A DNA stretch of 34,433 bases from Bacteroidales bacterium. Lineage in GTDB: Bacteria > Bacteroidota > Bacteroidia > Bacteroidales > F082. Positions 16,525 to 24,617 of the stretch are shown one piece after another (the first letter of the stretch is position 1; the number at the start of each line of letters is the position of its first letter). The notes under the pieces are model-generated. The model was given only the letters and a program-made list of their open reading frames with translations, made no database searches and was not told where the DNA came from. The DNA lies in assembly GCA_024762735.1 (NCBI GenBank), contig JANTGU010000001.1:1-34433 (forward strand), in the 5' to 3' direction. Made by a program: the position numbers and the translations under genes.

Positions 16525-17385
16525 ATGAAGCAAAAAAGACGTAAAGTTGATATTGTCGTTATTTCAGATACTCATCTGGGAACGCGTGGCAGTCAGGCTA
16601 AAGATTTGCTTAGCTATTTAAAAAGTATTAAGCCGGGAAAGCTGATATTAAATGGCGACATCTTAGATATATGGCAGTTTAAAAAATACTACTGGCCCAA
16701 GGCGCACATGAAAGTGGTAAAGCAAATAATAAATTTTGCAGCCGAGGGTGTTGACACTTATTACATTACCGGAAATCATGATGAAATACTAAGGAAGTTT
16801 ACAGGTTTAACCCTGGGTCATCTTCATCTTGTTAATGATTTGGTACTTGACCTTAATGGAAAAAAGGCCTGGTTTTTCCATGGCGATGTTTTTGACATGA
16901 TTATTCAAAACTCAAAATGGCTGGCCAAAGCAGGTGCTTTTGGGTACGACCTGTTAATTGTGCTGAATAATGTGATTAATTATTTTGGCAACTTGATGAA
17001 GCAGCCTCGTGTTTCGATGTCGAAAAAAATAAAAGACAATGTAAAAACGGCGGTAAAGTATATTACTAATTTTGAAGATACCGCGGCACGTGTCGCGAGT
17101 AAAAAAGGGTATGACTATGTAGTATGCGGACATATTCATAAAGCTCAAAACCGACTTGTACAGGCTCATGAAGAGGGCAACGAAATTATTTATCTCAACT
17201 CGGGTGACTGGATTGAAAACCTTACAGCACTGGAGTATCACAATGAAACATGGAGCATCTATGAATACCGCAAGGACAAATCGGTGGGAGAACAACCGGA
17301 AGAAGAACAAGACGATGCCCTGGCCATGGTTGACCTAAAACCAGCTGTTTTGTTAGAAGAAATGTTTTTAAATTTTCAAAAATAA
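16525..17385 (+). CDS. Calcineurin-like metallophosphoesterase, LpxH-like
   Basis: The roughly 286-residue phosphoesterase has all the metal-binding blocks: ISDTHLG, LNGDILDIW, ITGNHDE, FFHGDVFD and VCGHIHKAQ. The overall pattern is closest to UDP-2,3-diacylglucosamine diphosphatases, which make lipid X in lipid A synthesis. The middle inserts differ from classical LpxH, so the substrate is uncertain. The frame opens at a TTG at 16516, but the ATG at 16525 is more likely. The stop is 5 bp before the glycosyltransferase gene, so the two form an operon, probably for an envelope glycolipid. Confidence 0.85.
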   Translation: MKQKRRKVDIVVISDTHLGTRGSQAKDLLSYLKSIKPGKLILNGDILDIWQFKKYYWPKAHMKVVKQIINFAAEGVDTYYITGNHDEILRKFTGLTLGHLHLVNDLVLDLNGKKAWFFHGDVFDMIIQNSKWLAKAGAFGYDLLIVLNNVINYFGNLMKQPRVSMSKKIKDNVKTAVKYITNFEDTAARVASKKGYDYVVCGHIHKAQNRLVQAHEEGNEIIYLNSGDWIENLTALEYHNETWSIYEYRKDKSVGEQPEEEQDDALAMVDLKPAVLLEEMFLNFQK

Positions 17386-17390
17386 CAGCC

Positions 17391-18452
17391 ATGAGGGTTT
17401 TATATGCTATACAAGGAACCGGAAATGGTCATTTGTCGAGAGCTGCAGAAATATTACCTTTTTTACTAAAAAAGTGCACCGTTGACATATTGGTGAGCGG
17501 AAATCAATCGGAAATAAAATTGCGCTACCCTGTTAAATATCAGCTAAAGGGTTTGGGGTTTGTATCTGGAAAAGATGGTGGCATCAATTTTTGGAAAACC
17601 TATAGCGAAGCCGATCTCATTTCATTTCAAAAGGAGGTACGCGAACTGCCGGTTGAACAGTATAATTTCATTCTAAACGACTTTGAGCCGGTGTCGGCAT
17701 GGGCCGCTAAATATAAAAATATACCATGCATATCTTTAAGCCATCAGGCCAGCCTGCTGAGCTCCAAGGTGCCAAAACCAAAGTCGAAAGATTTGATTGG
17801 TGCAGCTGTTTTAAAACATTATGCCCCGGCTAATCATCATTTTGGATTTCATTTTTCACCCTACGATTCATTTATTTATACGCCAATCATTAAGCGTGAA
17901 ATTCGCAGGGCCAAAGTAAAAGACAAGGATCACTATACGGTGTACCTGCCTGCTTTTAGCGATGAAAAATTACTAAAAGTATTTGGTGCGTTTGAAAACG
18001 TAACCTGGCATATTTTTTCCAAACATGCGAAAAGAAAATTAAAATACAACAACATTACTATATTTCCTGTTTCAGAAGAGCAATTTATAACAAGTCTGAC
18101 AACGGGAAGAGGTGTCGTTTCTGCAGCAGGTTTTGAAACCCCCTCGGAAGCGCTTTACCTGGGGAAAAAATTACTGGTCATTCCACAAAAAAATCAGCTT
18201 GAACAGCTATATAATGCGGCAGCTTTAAAAACCCTGGGAGTTACGGTTATTAAAAACCTTAAACCCAAGAATGTTGAACGGTTAAGGCACTGGATAGATT
18301 TTGGCGAATCCATAAAAATTAATTATCCCGATAAAACCGATGTGGTTGTGAATAAAGTTTTTGAAACCTATTTGTATGGGGTTACCCGGCCATCGCTGAC
18401 GCGAAGAATTCATGGAAGAGCTAAACGCCTGGTTGAGTTAATGCTTGATTAA
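17391..18452 (+). CDS. Glycosyltransferase, MJ1255/VC2487-like (GT-B fold)
   Basis: The 353-residue protein has the N-terminal signature MRVLYAIQGTGNGHLSRAAEIL. A central NFILNDFEPVSAWAAKYKNIPCISLSHQ and a C-terminal nucleotide-sugar region (VVSAAGFETPSEALYLGKKLLVIPQKNQLEQLYNA) follow. The last block resembles the MurG/UGT donor site. It follows the metallophosphoesterase by 5 bp. The donor and acceptor cannot be read from sequence; modification of an envelope lipid or glycan is a reasonable inference from the neighbours. Confidence 0.85.
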   Translation: MRVLYAIQGTGNGHLSRAAEILPFLLKKCTVDILVSGNQSEIKLRYPVKYQLKGLGFVSGKDGGINFWKTYSEADLISFQKEVRELPVEQYNFILNDFEPVSAWAAKYKNIPCISLSHQASLLSSKVPKPKSKDLIGAAVLKHYAPANHHFGFHFSPYDSFIYTPIIKREIRRAKVKDKDHYTVYLPAFSDEKLLKVFGAFENVTWHIFSKHAKRKLKYNNITIFPVSEEQFITSLTTGRGVVSAAGFETPSEALYLGKKLLVIPQKNQLEQLYNAAALKTLGVTVIKNLKPKNVERLRHWIDFGESIKINYPDKTDVVVNKVFETYLYGVTRPSLTRRIHGRAKRLVELMLD

Positions 18453-18487
18453 TTACCTGGCCTACATCTAATAGAATAAAAACAACG

Positions 18488-20269
18488 CTAATTTATAAAC
18501 CTGTTTGTTACCGAGCTCTCTTCCATTTCTTTAGAAAGAGATTGGATGGTGCTATATGGAATATCCAGCAAGTCCAGTATAATAAGTCCGTCAAGTGCCT
18601 TGTTAAAGCGGGGATCTACATTAAACTCAAGCAACTTAGCATTTTGTTTTAGGTATTTTTTTAACAATACCGGTACTTTAACGTGTCTGAGGTTTACATC
18701 CTCTATCAGGTTGTCAAGACGTTTAATGTTATCATCAAGACTTTTGAGTACCGTTTCCCGGTCAATATTTTTATAATCCGGCTTAAACGCTTTACGAGGC
18801 TTTACATATTGAGCAAAATTGGGGTGCATATAATTTTTTTGAAGGAAACCAATCATAATACTCTTGGAAAACCTTGAAAAACTGTTGCTGATGCTAACAG
18901 GGCCAATTAAATATCTGTAATCAGCATTTTTAAGTAAAACATATAAGATACCTTTCCATAAAAGAAACAATGATGCCGTTTTGCGCTGATACTCTTCTAC
19001 AATAAAGGAACGTCCCAATTCGATTGATTTTTCCAATACCCGGTTCAACTCTTTTCTAATTTTAAACAAACTGGATATATAAAATCCTTTTACACCAAAA
19101 AGTTCTATAATTTCTTTTCCTTTACCAATTCGGTAAGCTCCTGCAATTTTGTTGTTTTTGTTATCCCAAATGAACAAGTGCTCATAATAAAGATCATACT
19201 CATCTAAGTCAAAACTCCTGTTGGTGCCTTCGCCGACAGCCCGAAACGTTATTTCCCGCAACCTGCCAATTTCGTTTAAAATATTGGGTATTAAGGCTGC
19301 CGGGGAGCAGTAAACCTGATAATTACCACTTTCAAATAAAAGGTGTGTGGCCTCTATTAATTTTATTTCGTTTATTAAGGACTCCACAGGCTGGGGATCA
19401 ACTATCTTTTTTGCTTTTCCCTTTATTTTAATGCCACTGCTAAAAAAATTATTTACCGTAAAGGGGGTGCCGAGCGCATAGGTTCTTGCACGCAAGTACC
19501 TTCCATATTGAGCAATATTGGTAAACTCACTTTGCTGTTTTACTGAAATGGGAGAACCTATCCTGATAACGATGGTTTTATTTTTTTTATTAAGCATCTC
19601 CGAAGGCAGGCGGGCAGTACGAAGCATGGGGTTAATGGCACCCAACAAATGAAACAACAGGCTGTTGTGACCATGAAAATAGATAGGAATAACAGGCACC
19701 TTTGCTTTTTTAATTAGTTTGATGGCTGACGTTGCCCAGGGTTTATCGCTTACTTTGTTGTTATGATTAAAGGATGAAACTTCGCCTGCCGGGAAAATTC
19801 CCATGGGATGACCATCAGCAAGATGTGCCATGGCTTCGCGAATGCCTTTTAAATTTGGCCGCTTATCTTTATAATGTTCAAAAGGATTGACCCCAAATAA
19901 TTTATCTTCTATGGGCTTTATTTTTTGTAGCAAAAAGTTTCCCATCACCTTAAAATCAGGACGCAGGTCAGATAATATTTTAAGTAACAAGATGCCATCG
20001 ATACCCCCATAAGGATGATTTGATACGGTTATAAAAGCGCCTTTGGAAGGGATTTTAGCAAGTTCGGCCTCATCAAATTCAAACTTAATTTGTAAAACAT
20101 CCAACACGTTATTTAAAAATTCACCCTCGGGATTTTGGCTGGCTTTTGAGTAAAGTTTGTTGAATTTGTTTAGCTGTAAAGTACTCATTAAAAGTGTGGC
20201 AAGGCCTTCTGCCGGCATGCCGCTTAATGGGGTTAAGCCCGCTATCTCTTGTTTGTTAATCAAATTCAT
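18488..20269 (-). CDS. Two-domain acyltransferase (PlsC-like + GNAT/OlsB-like), OlsF type
   Basis: Residues about 70-270 form a PlsC-like O-acyltransferase. NHPYGGIDG has His85 and Asp91, one residue further apart than canonical HX4D. FPAGEVSSF stands for the substrate motif, and PVIPIYFHG follows. Residues about 310-480 resemble the OlsB-type N-acyltransferase (YCSPAALIPNILNEIGRLREITFRAVGEGT, DLYYEHLFIWDN, LGRSFIVEEYQRK, YLIGPVSISNSF). This fusion is the architecture of OlsF, which makes ornithine or glycine lipids, both known in Bacteroidota. The amino-acid head group cannot be inferred. It converges with the glycosyltransferase gene. Confidence 0.85.
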   Translation of the reverse strand: MNLINKQEIAGLTPLSGMPAEGLATLLMSTLQLNKFNKLYSKASQNPEGEFLNNVLDVLQIKFEFDEAELAKIPSKGAFITVSNHPYGGIDGILLLKILSDLRPDFKVMGNFLLQKIKPIEDKLFGVNPFEHYKDKRPNLKGIREAMAHLADGHPMGIFPAGEVSSFNHNNKVSDKPWATSAIKLIKKAKVPVIPIYFHGHNSLLFHLLGAINPMLRTARLPSEMLNKKNKTIVIRIGSPISVKQQSEFTNIAQYGRYLRARTYALGTPFTVNNFFSSGIKIKGKAKKIVDPQPVESLINEIKLIEATHLLFESGNYQVYCSPAALIPNILNEIGRLREITFRAVGEGTNRSFDLDEYDLYYEHLFIWDNKNNKIAGAYRIGKGKEIIELFGVKGFYISSLFKIRKELNRVLEKSIELGRSFIVEEYQRKTASLFLLWKGILYVLLKNADYRYLIGPVSISNSFSRFSKSIMIGFLQKNYMHPNFAQYVKPRKAFKPDYKNIDRETVLKSLDDNIKRLDNLIEDVNLRHVKVPVLLKKYLKQNAKLLEFNVDPRFNKALDGLIILDLLDIPYSTIQSLSKEMEESSVTNRFIN

Positions 20270-20319
20270 ACATTTAAATAATAGGGTTCATGAAAAACCT
20301 ACCTCATAAAATAATTTTC

Positions 20320-21258
20320 TTATTTCAGTTTGTAGGCATAAAGTTTGGGGGATATTTCTTTTTGCTTTTCGCTATAAGTAAAATACTCTTTAGAAGAATT
20401 GCCCCAGCAGAGCGCCTCTCCTTTTGGCTCCTGAACATAAGGGAGCATGACAGGCTGCCGCGAAAACATGGTAACCAATGATTCTCTCCCGTTTCGTTTC
20501 CACCGATAAATATGCTGATAAGTTTTAACCAGTACATGCTTTCCATCCATGGTAATATCGGCAGCCGTTACCGGTTCTCCGTTAAAGTCAATTTTACCCA
20601 GAAACTCCAAAGTGTTTATTGCTTGATAACTATATGGAAAACCGAGGGTGTAAATTCTGCAACGACTATTAGATTTTGTAAGAACAACCATTTTTTTGGA
20701 TATTGGATCCACAAAAAAGGCATCGGCATCCTGAGACAAATCGGGATATTGTAAGCGTATGATACCCGTCGCTCTTATCTCTTCAAACCCTTTAGACGGC
20801 GTGAATGCCGGTTCATCAAAAGCAAACACGGTAACCGATTCTCGTTTGTTATAATTATCGCCAATATCGGCCAAAAAAAGTTGATTAAAAACGCCGCTGC
20901 TGTCAGGTCCAATGGCTATATCCTCGGCATCTCTAACTCTCCCGTGGATTATTTTATAGTTTGATATTTGCTGCCCATTTTTAGAATAGAGATACAGATA
21001 CGGGTTGTTGCCGTGATCCTGGTGAACCCAGAAACATTTTTTGTTTTTAATGCTTGACACTATTCCACTTACCTCCGGTAAATTTATACCCGGAGTTGTT
21101 GACGACACTGTTGCTTCAATAACCGGAAAGCGAGTAAAAACATCAAGATTAACAATGGAAGCACGCATCTCCCCGGGTTGATCGGCATGATAGCCGCACC
21201 CTGAAAACATAACAGATAAAAAACTCAATATTATAAAGAAAAAGGATTTCATTACCAA
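20320..21258 (-). CDS. Lipoprotein with beta-propeller-like repeats, function unknown
   Basis: The 312-residue protein starts with a lipoprotein signal (FFFIILSFLSVMFSGCGY; lipid attachment at the cysteine near residue 21). The remainder has blade-like segments such as LPEVSGIVSSIKNKKCFWVHQDHG, RVRDAEDIAIGPDSSGVFNQLFLADIGDNYNKR and EPVTAADITMDGKHVLVKTYQHIYRW. These resemble esterase-like/phytase or SdiA-regulated beta-propellers. I do not recognise a specific function. The alternative start MKSFFF is at 21252. The downstream gene encodes the OlsF-like protein on the same strand, about 50 bp away, so co-transcription is possible. Confidence 0.72.
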   Translation of the reverse strand: MVMKSFFFIILSFLSVMFSGCGYHADQPGEMRASIVNLDVFTRFPVIEATVSSTTPGINLPEVSGIVSSIKNKKCFWVHQDHGNNPYLYLYSKNGQQISNYKIIHGRVRDAEDIAIGPDSSGVFNQLFLADIGDNYNKRESVTVFAFDEPAFTPSKGFEEIRATGIIRLQYPDLSQDADAFFVDPISKKMVVLTKSNSRCRIYTLGFPYSYQAINTLEFLGKIDFNGEPVTAADITMDGKHVLVKTYQHIYRWKRNGRESLVTMFSRQPVMLPYVQEPKGEALCWGNSSKEYFTYSEKQKEISPKLYAYKLK

Positions 21259-21531
21259 TGTTTTAACTTAGAAAACAGTACAATCTCCCTTGTTGAAAAA
21301 GGGTTATTATACTATGAAATTAACACGGCAATGTTATGGCATTAGTATTAGCTGAGTATTAATCGAATATTACTATTTGGTAAATATTTAACTGGTTGAC
21401 CCCCGTTATCCTTCCTGTTTTCCAGGGTTAAATTCAGCTTGGATTCGCATGCTGTGCGAATTCACCTGTCGCAGATGAATTCCTAAAAAGTTTGGCCATA
21501 CTTTTTATTGAAAAGAGGATGCCCTAATCGC
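21259..21531. other. Gene-free stretch with overlapping inverted repeats
   Basis: I see no gene between the lipoprotein start and the LamG gene's terminator. The stretch is AT-rich. It contains two overlapping inverted repeats at 21443-21482 and a small hairpin CCCTT/AAGGG near 21290-21305. No TAnnTTTG box is clearly placed for the lipoprotein gene. Confidence 0.6.
21443..21482. repeat. Two overlapping, mutually exclusive inverted repeats
   Basis: ATTCGCA (21443-21449) pairs with TGCGAAT (21455-21461). GAATTCA (21458-21464) pairs with TGAATTC (21476-21482), with an inner 3-bp extension. The two stems share bases 21458-21461, so only one can form at a time. Confidence 0.7.
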
Positions 21532-21568
21532 AAAAAAGGCTGCCACTCCCCAAAAAGGAGCGCAGCCT
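21532..21568 (-). terminator. Intrinsic terminator of the LamG gene
   Basis: On the minus strand a stem of AGGCTGC with GCAGCCT (21537-21543 with 21562-21568), continued by a CTCC/GGAG segment, is followed by six T. It lies about 30 bp after the stop and belongs to the 107-bp direct repeat. Confidence 0.88.
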
Positions 21569-21638
21569 CGAAACCAAATTCCTACCTTTGGTTATGTCGT
21601 TAATTTCCATTGGACGAACCTGAAACTGTCAGGGTTTT
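21532..21638 (-). repeat. 107-bp direct repeat, copy 1 (LamG gene tail plus terminator)
   Basis: By eye the sequence matches 28106-28212 at about 98 of 107 positions without gaps. It spans the last 12 or so codons of the LamG gene (ending KTLTVSGSSNGN), the stop, the spacer and the terminator. Both copies have the same orientation, 6.57 kb apart. Confidence 0.9.
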
Positions 21639-22553
21639 GCCATTGTTAATGGTAAATGTTTTTCCGCTTTCGGTAGTAATCTCGATAACCTCTTTATCCT
21701 CATCCAGCGTGATGTTGGAGTTGATTTTTACCCTCGACCAGCTTTTGGAAGGGCTTCCCTGCCCGTCTAACCAGTTGGCAGCTTCCGACCAGTTGCCATC
21801 GCTGCCGCTTTCGAAAGGTACAGGAGCGGTGGAGTTAACCCAATCATCATCTGTCATATTAGTCAGTGTGCCTTGATTTCCGGAAATAAGATCACTCGCC
21901 GTTGTTCCGCTCCCATCATTAAATTGCCAATAACTTATCAGGCCGGTTTCGCTGCCGGAAAGGGTACGGCACATATTCTCTCGGATTTGTGTTGAATCAA
22001 GGGCTACATTCCAGATGCGGACTTCATCCATTAATCCACTAAAAAAATACCCACCGTTTGTACCCGAAGCGATAACTTTATCATCTGTATTATCCACGAA
22101 AATATAATCAGCATCGGAAATCAGGGTTTGTTCTTCTCCGTTTACATAGATTTTATGCGTTCCGCTACCGGTTCCACTTCTGGTATAAACAATATGGTTC
22201 CATTGGTTGGGAACAATAGCATTATCATTTGTTTGAGCAATCCAGGTATTTACACCTGTAACGACGACACGGTTTGTTCCTCCGCTTCCGGGACCAACTT
22301 CCAATTGGAAACTACCCGAGCGGTTGTTTTTTCTTGTGGAATAAATTCCCTGCCTTGTAGAAAGATCGGTTGGTTTTATCCACGCTTCTACGGTTAATAC
22401 GTTTCCCGTATTTAACGAAGCATCATTTCCGATATTCACATAATCATCCGTTCCGTCAAAATCCAGAGCGTCACCGGAAAAGTTGTCCTGTGCACTTAGC
22501 AAGGTATACAGTATGACAAAAGTAAGTATTAAAATCAGTTTTATTCTTTTCAT
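21600..22553 (-). CDS. Secreted LamG-domain protein
   Basis: The 317-residue protein has a signal peptide (MKRIKLILILTFVILYTLLSAQ). A LamG/concanavalin-type domain spans about 28-200 (ALDFDGTDDYVNIGN, LTVEAWIKP, QWNHIVYTRSGTGSGTHKIYVNG, FFSGLMDEVRIWNVAL). A short SGSDGNWSEAANWLDG segment and a beta-helix-like tail (KTFTINNGKTLTVSG) follow. Related T9SS cargo proteins usually continue well beyond this point into a sorting domain. Here the frame stops at SSNGN and a terminator follows, so secretion by T9SS is not supported. It lies 40 bp downstream of the acylphosphatase-like gene, probably in one transcript. Confidence 0.87.
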   Translation of the reverse strand: MKRIKLILILTFVILYTLLSAQDNFSGDALDFDGTDDYVNIGNDASLNTGNVLTVEAWIKPTDLSTRQGIYSTRKNNRSGSFQLEVGPGSGGTNRVVVTGVNTWIAQTNDNAIVPNQWNHIVYTRSGTGSGTHKIYVNGEEQTLISDADYIFVDNTDDKVIASGTNGGYFFSGLMDEVRIWNVALDSTQIRENMCRTLSGSETGLISYWQFNDGSGTTASDLISGNQGTLTNMTDDDWVNSTAPVPFESGSDGNWSEAANWLDGQGSPSKSWSRVKINSNITLDEDKEVIEITTESGKTFTINNGKTLTVSGSSNGN

Positions 22554-22593
22554 AGCTTATCCATTTTATAGGTTTATCATTATTTCCCAATGT

Positions 22594-22899
22594 TCATTGA
22601 GACATAGTATCTGTTGTATCGATCATTGAATTTTCAAAGATTTTAAATGATGTATAAAGCCGGGGCTTTGATGGGAATATTTTGATGGAATTAATTACTG
22701 CTCCATCCGGGCCGATGCGGCAGTATTTAAGAAATTCTTCAAGATTGGTTTCTTCCCCTTCGGCTTCGATGAATATGGAATCGTCACCGGTATATTTTGC
22801 AAAGCCATTAATATGATATATTCCTGAAAACTGTTTAATATAAAACAGGAAGCCTGTTTTTTGAACTTTGCCCAATATTGTTATTTGCAAATTTTTCAT
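22594..22899 (-). CDS. Acylphosphatase-like protein lacking catalytic residues
   Basis: The 101-residue protein follows the acylphosphatase pattern: ITILGKVQKTGFLFYIKQ, HINGFAKYTGDDSIFIEAEG and LEEFLKYCRIGPDGAVINSIKI. In true enzymes the first block carries the phosphate-binding arginine (GxVQGVxFR), and the second carries an asparagine. Here those positions are Leu18 and Tyr36, so it should be inactive and may act as a binding or structural protein. A TACATTTG box ends 6 bp before the ATG. It precedes the LamG gene. A truncated copy lies at 26139-26240. Confidence 0.85.
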   Translation of the reverse strand: MKNLQITILGKVQKTGFLFYIKQFSGIYHINGFAKYTGDDSIFIEAEGEETNLEEFLKYCRIGPDGAVINSIKIFPSKPRLYTSFKIFENSMIDTTDTMSQ

Positions 22900-22913
22900 T
22901 CAAGTCAAATGTA
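22846..22913 (-). repeat. 68-bp repeat, copy 1 (promoter and start of the acylphosphatase-like gene)
   Basis: By eye it matches 26187-26254 at about 60 of 68 positions without gaps. It covers the -7 box, the ATG and about the first 18 codons. Confidence 0.88.
22906..22913 (-). promoter_or_regulatory. -7 element of the acylphosphatase-like gene
   Basis: The minus strand reads TACATTTG, an exact TAnnTTTG match, ending 6 bp before the ATG. The expected mRNA would have almost no leader. The same box and spacing are kept at the truncated copy. No -33 match is seen here. Confidence 0.55.
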
Positions 22914-23084
22914 TGAACCGGGATAGGCGATCATTATTTTCTCCTCCAGGTCCGTCAATAAATACTTTTGAATAGTCGGTTCGGTTTTGCCCAATTATAC
23001 TCACTGAAAAAACAAAACTCTGGATTACGATAAACAGTAATTTTTTTTTATGATGTTTTAATTTTATGGCATTTTCAAAATATC

Positions 23085-24617
23085 CTATTCATTAATCGAC
23101 ACCTCCTTGGTAAGAACGGTTCCGTTTTTATTAATCAACCTGACAAAATATATCCCCGTTTTTACACCGGGACACAATACCACACGTGTCGTTTTGCTGA
23201 TTTTTGTTTGATAAGCCAGTTGACCTGTGATGTTATATATTCTCACCTCTCCCGATACCGGAGTGTTGTCTTTGGACTGAATATACACAAGGTTTCCGTG
23301 GGAATACAGCAGTGTTTTTTCATTGGCCTCCTGATCGTTTATTCCCATGTTGGGATTAAAGATTAAAATAAACCGTTTGCTGTCGCCGCTGGTCGCGGAA
23401 AATGTATAACTTCCGCCTTGAGTCAGGTTTGTTTGTGAACCGTTGTGAAGGTCTTTCAGGACAGCCTGTTTGTCTTCAAACACACCTGTTTGCTGTTGCA
23501 GGCTGACGCTGTAAGCCCCGTCAGAAGGGATACGGACACCGAGCTGGACGGCTTTTGCAGGATCCGAATCCGGATAGCTGTTGACCGCCACTTTTACACT
23601 GTCGGAAGTATAAGACCATATTTGGGGAACCGCAGCGTCAAAGCTCATCATCTTCAGAGCATCGTTTCTGTCCCTGGTGCATTGGGCGTTGTTTATTCCC
23701 CGAAGGACGGTTTCATCGTAATATTCATCAGAGCTCAGGCGCAAAATAATGGCCTCTTCACGGGTGGAAGTACTTTTTAGCAAAGTAGCGATGTTGTGAA
23801 CCTGCATGGCATGGGTAAAAGTAAAGTTGCCTGCATTTGACACGTCCACGAAGAAGGCCTGCCCCGGTGCGAGATAAGCCCCGGAGGCACCCCCGTCTAT
23901 TTCATCATATCCTGGCCCACCCGCTCTGTATGGGTTATACACGTAGGCAAAGTTGTCGGCAAAAGCAGAACGGTCTGCCAGGTTCCAGTCAATGGCCGAC
24001 GTGTAAGGATTTCCAATCAGGTTCCAGCCTGCCCAGTCCGCACCTGCAGTATAAGACAGTGCAGGGGCTGTTACATCCCCCGAATTGAACGTCCCGTTAA
24101 ATTCAAACATGGTTTTTCCATAGTCGTAAGCATAAGCTATCAGGTATCCTTTGCCGGGTGTAAACGTGGTTTCAAAACTGCTGTTCACAGTATTGCCCGA
24201 AGCCCGGATGTTGATCCAACAATTGTACTGTGACTGATCGAAACTATAAAAATCAAAGTTTGTAGGCAGCATTCCTCCGGAAGGTGACGGGACAAAGTCG
24301 GAGCCTACAATAATTTCGTCTGCAGCGGACGAGGCAATCATGTGCCAGCTGTTATCGTTGGCTATGTGCTGTTGGCGTATGAAGGCACCGCTGCCGTTGA
24401 CTGAGCCGTCAATAATTAAAGAGCCTTCGCTTATGGCATTGGCACCTATAATAAAGGTTCCGCTGTTGTTCAGGTTGCCTGAAAGAGTGAAGGTACAACC
24501 CGGCCCAAGGGCAAATGAAGTCCAGCTACCCATAGAAAAGCATCCGCTTTGTGCATCGACTGTTGCTGTGCACAACAGCAACAGGATTGTTATGATGTTA
24601 TGATATCTTTTTTTCAT
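23085..24617 (-). CDS. T9SS cargo protein with type A sorting domain
   Basis: The 510-residue protein has a signal peptide ending near ATVDAQ. Its N-terminal beta-rich region (CTFTLSGNLNNSGTFIIGANAISEGSLIIDG) suggests a beta-helix. The middle domain (SYTAGADWAGWNLIGNPYTSAIDW, YLAPGQAFFVDVSNAG) is common in Bacteroidota T9SS cargo. The C-terminal sorting domain runs from about 435 (SHGNLVYIQSKDN, GEVRIYNITGQLAYQ, GIYFVRLINKNGTVLTKEVSINE). Its ATG overlaps the stop of the fibre protein gene by one base, so the two are translationally coupled and probably act together at the surface. Its ligand or activity is unknown. Confidence 0.88.
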   Translation of the reverse strand: MKKRYHNIITILLLLCTATVDAQSGCFSMGSWTSFALGPGCTFTLSGNLNNSGTFIIGANAISEGSLIIDGSVNGSGAFIRQQHIANDNSWHMIASSAADEIIVGSDFVPSPSGGMLPTNFDFYSFDQSQYNCWINIRASGNTVNSSFETTFTPGKGYLIAYAYDYGKTMFEFNGTFNSGDVTAPALSYTAGADWAGWNLIGNPYTSAIDWNLADRSAFADNFAYVYNPYRAGGPGYDEIDGGASGAYLAPGQAFFVDVSNAGNFTFTHAMQVHNIATLLKSTSTREEAIILRLSSDEYYDETVLRGINNAQCTRDRNDALKMMSFDAAVPQIWSYTSDSVKVAVNSYPDSDPAKAVQLGVRIPSDGAYSVSLQQQTGVFEDKQAVLKDLHNGSQTNLTQGGSYTFSATSGDSKRFILIFNPNMGINDQEANEKTLLYSHGNLVYIQSKDNTPVSGEVRIYNITGQLAYQTKISKTTRVVLCPGVKTGIYFVRLINKNGTVLTKEVSINE

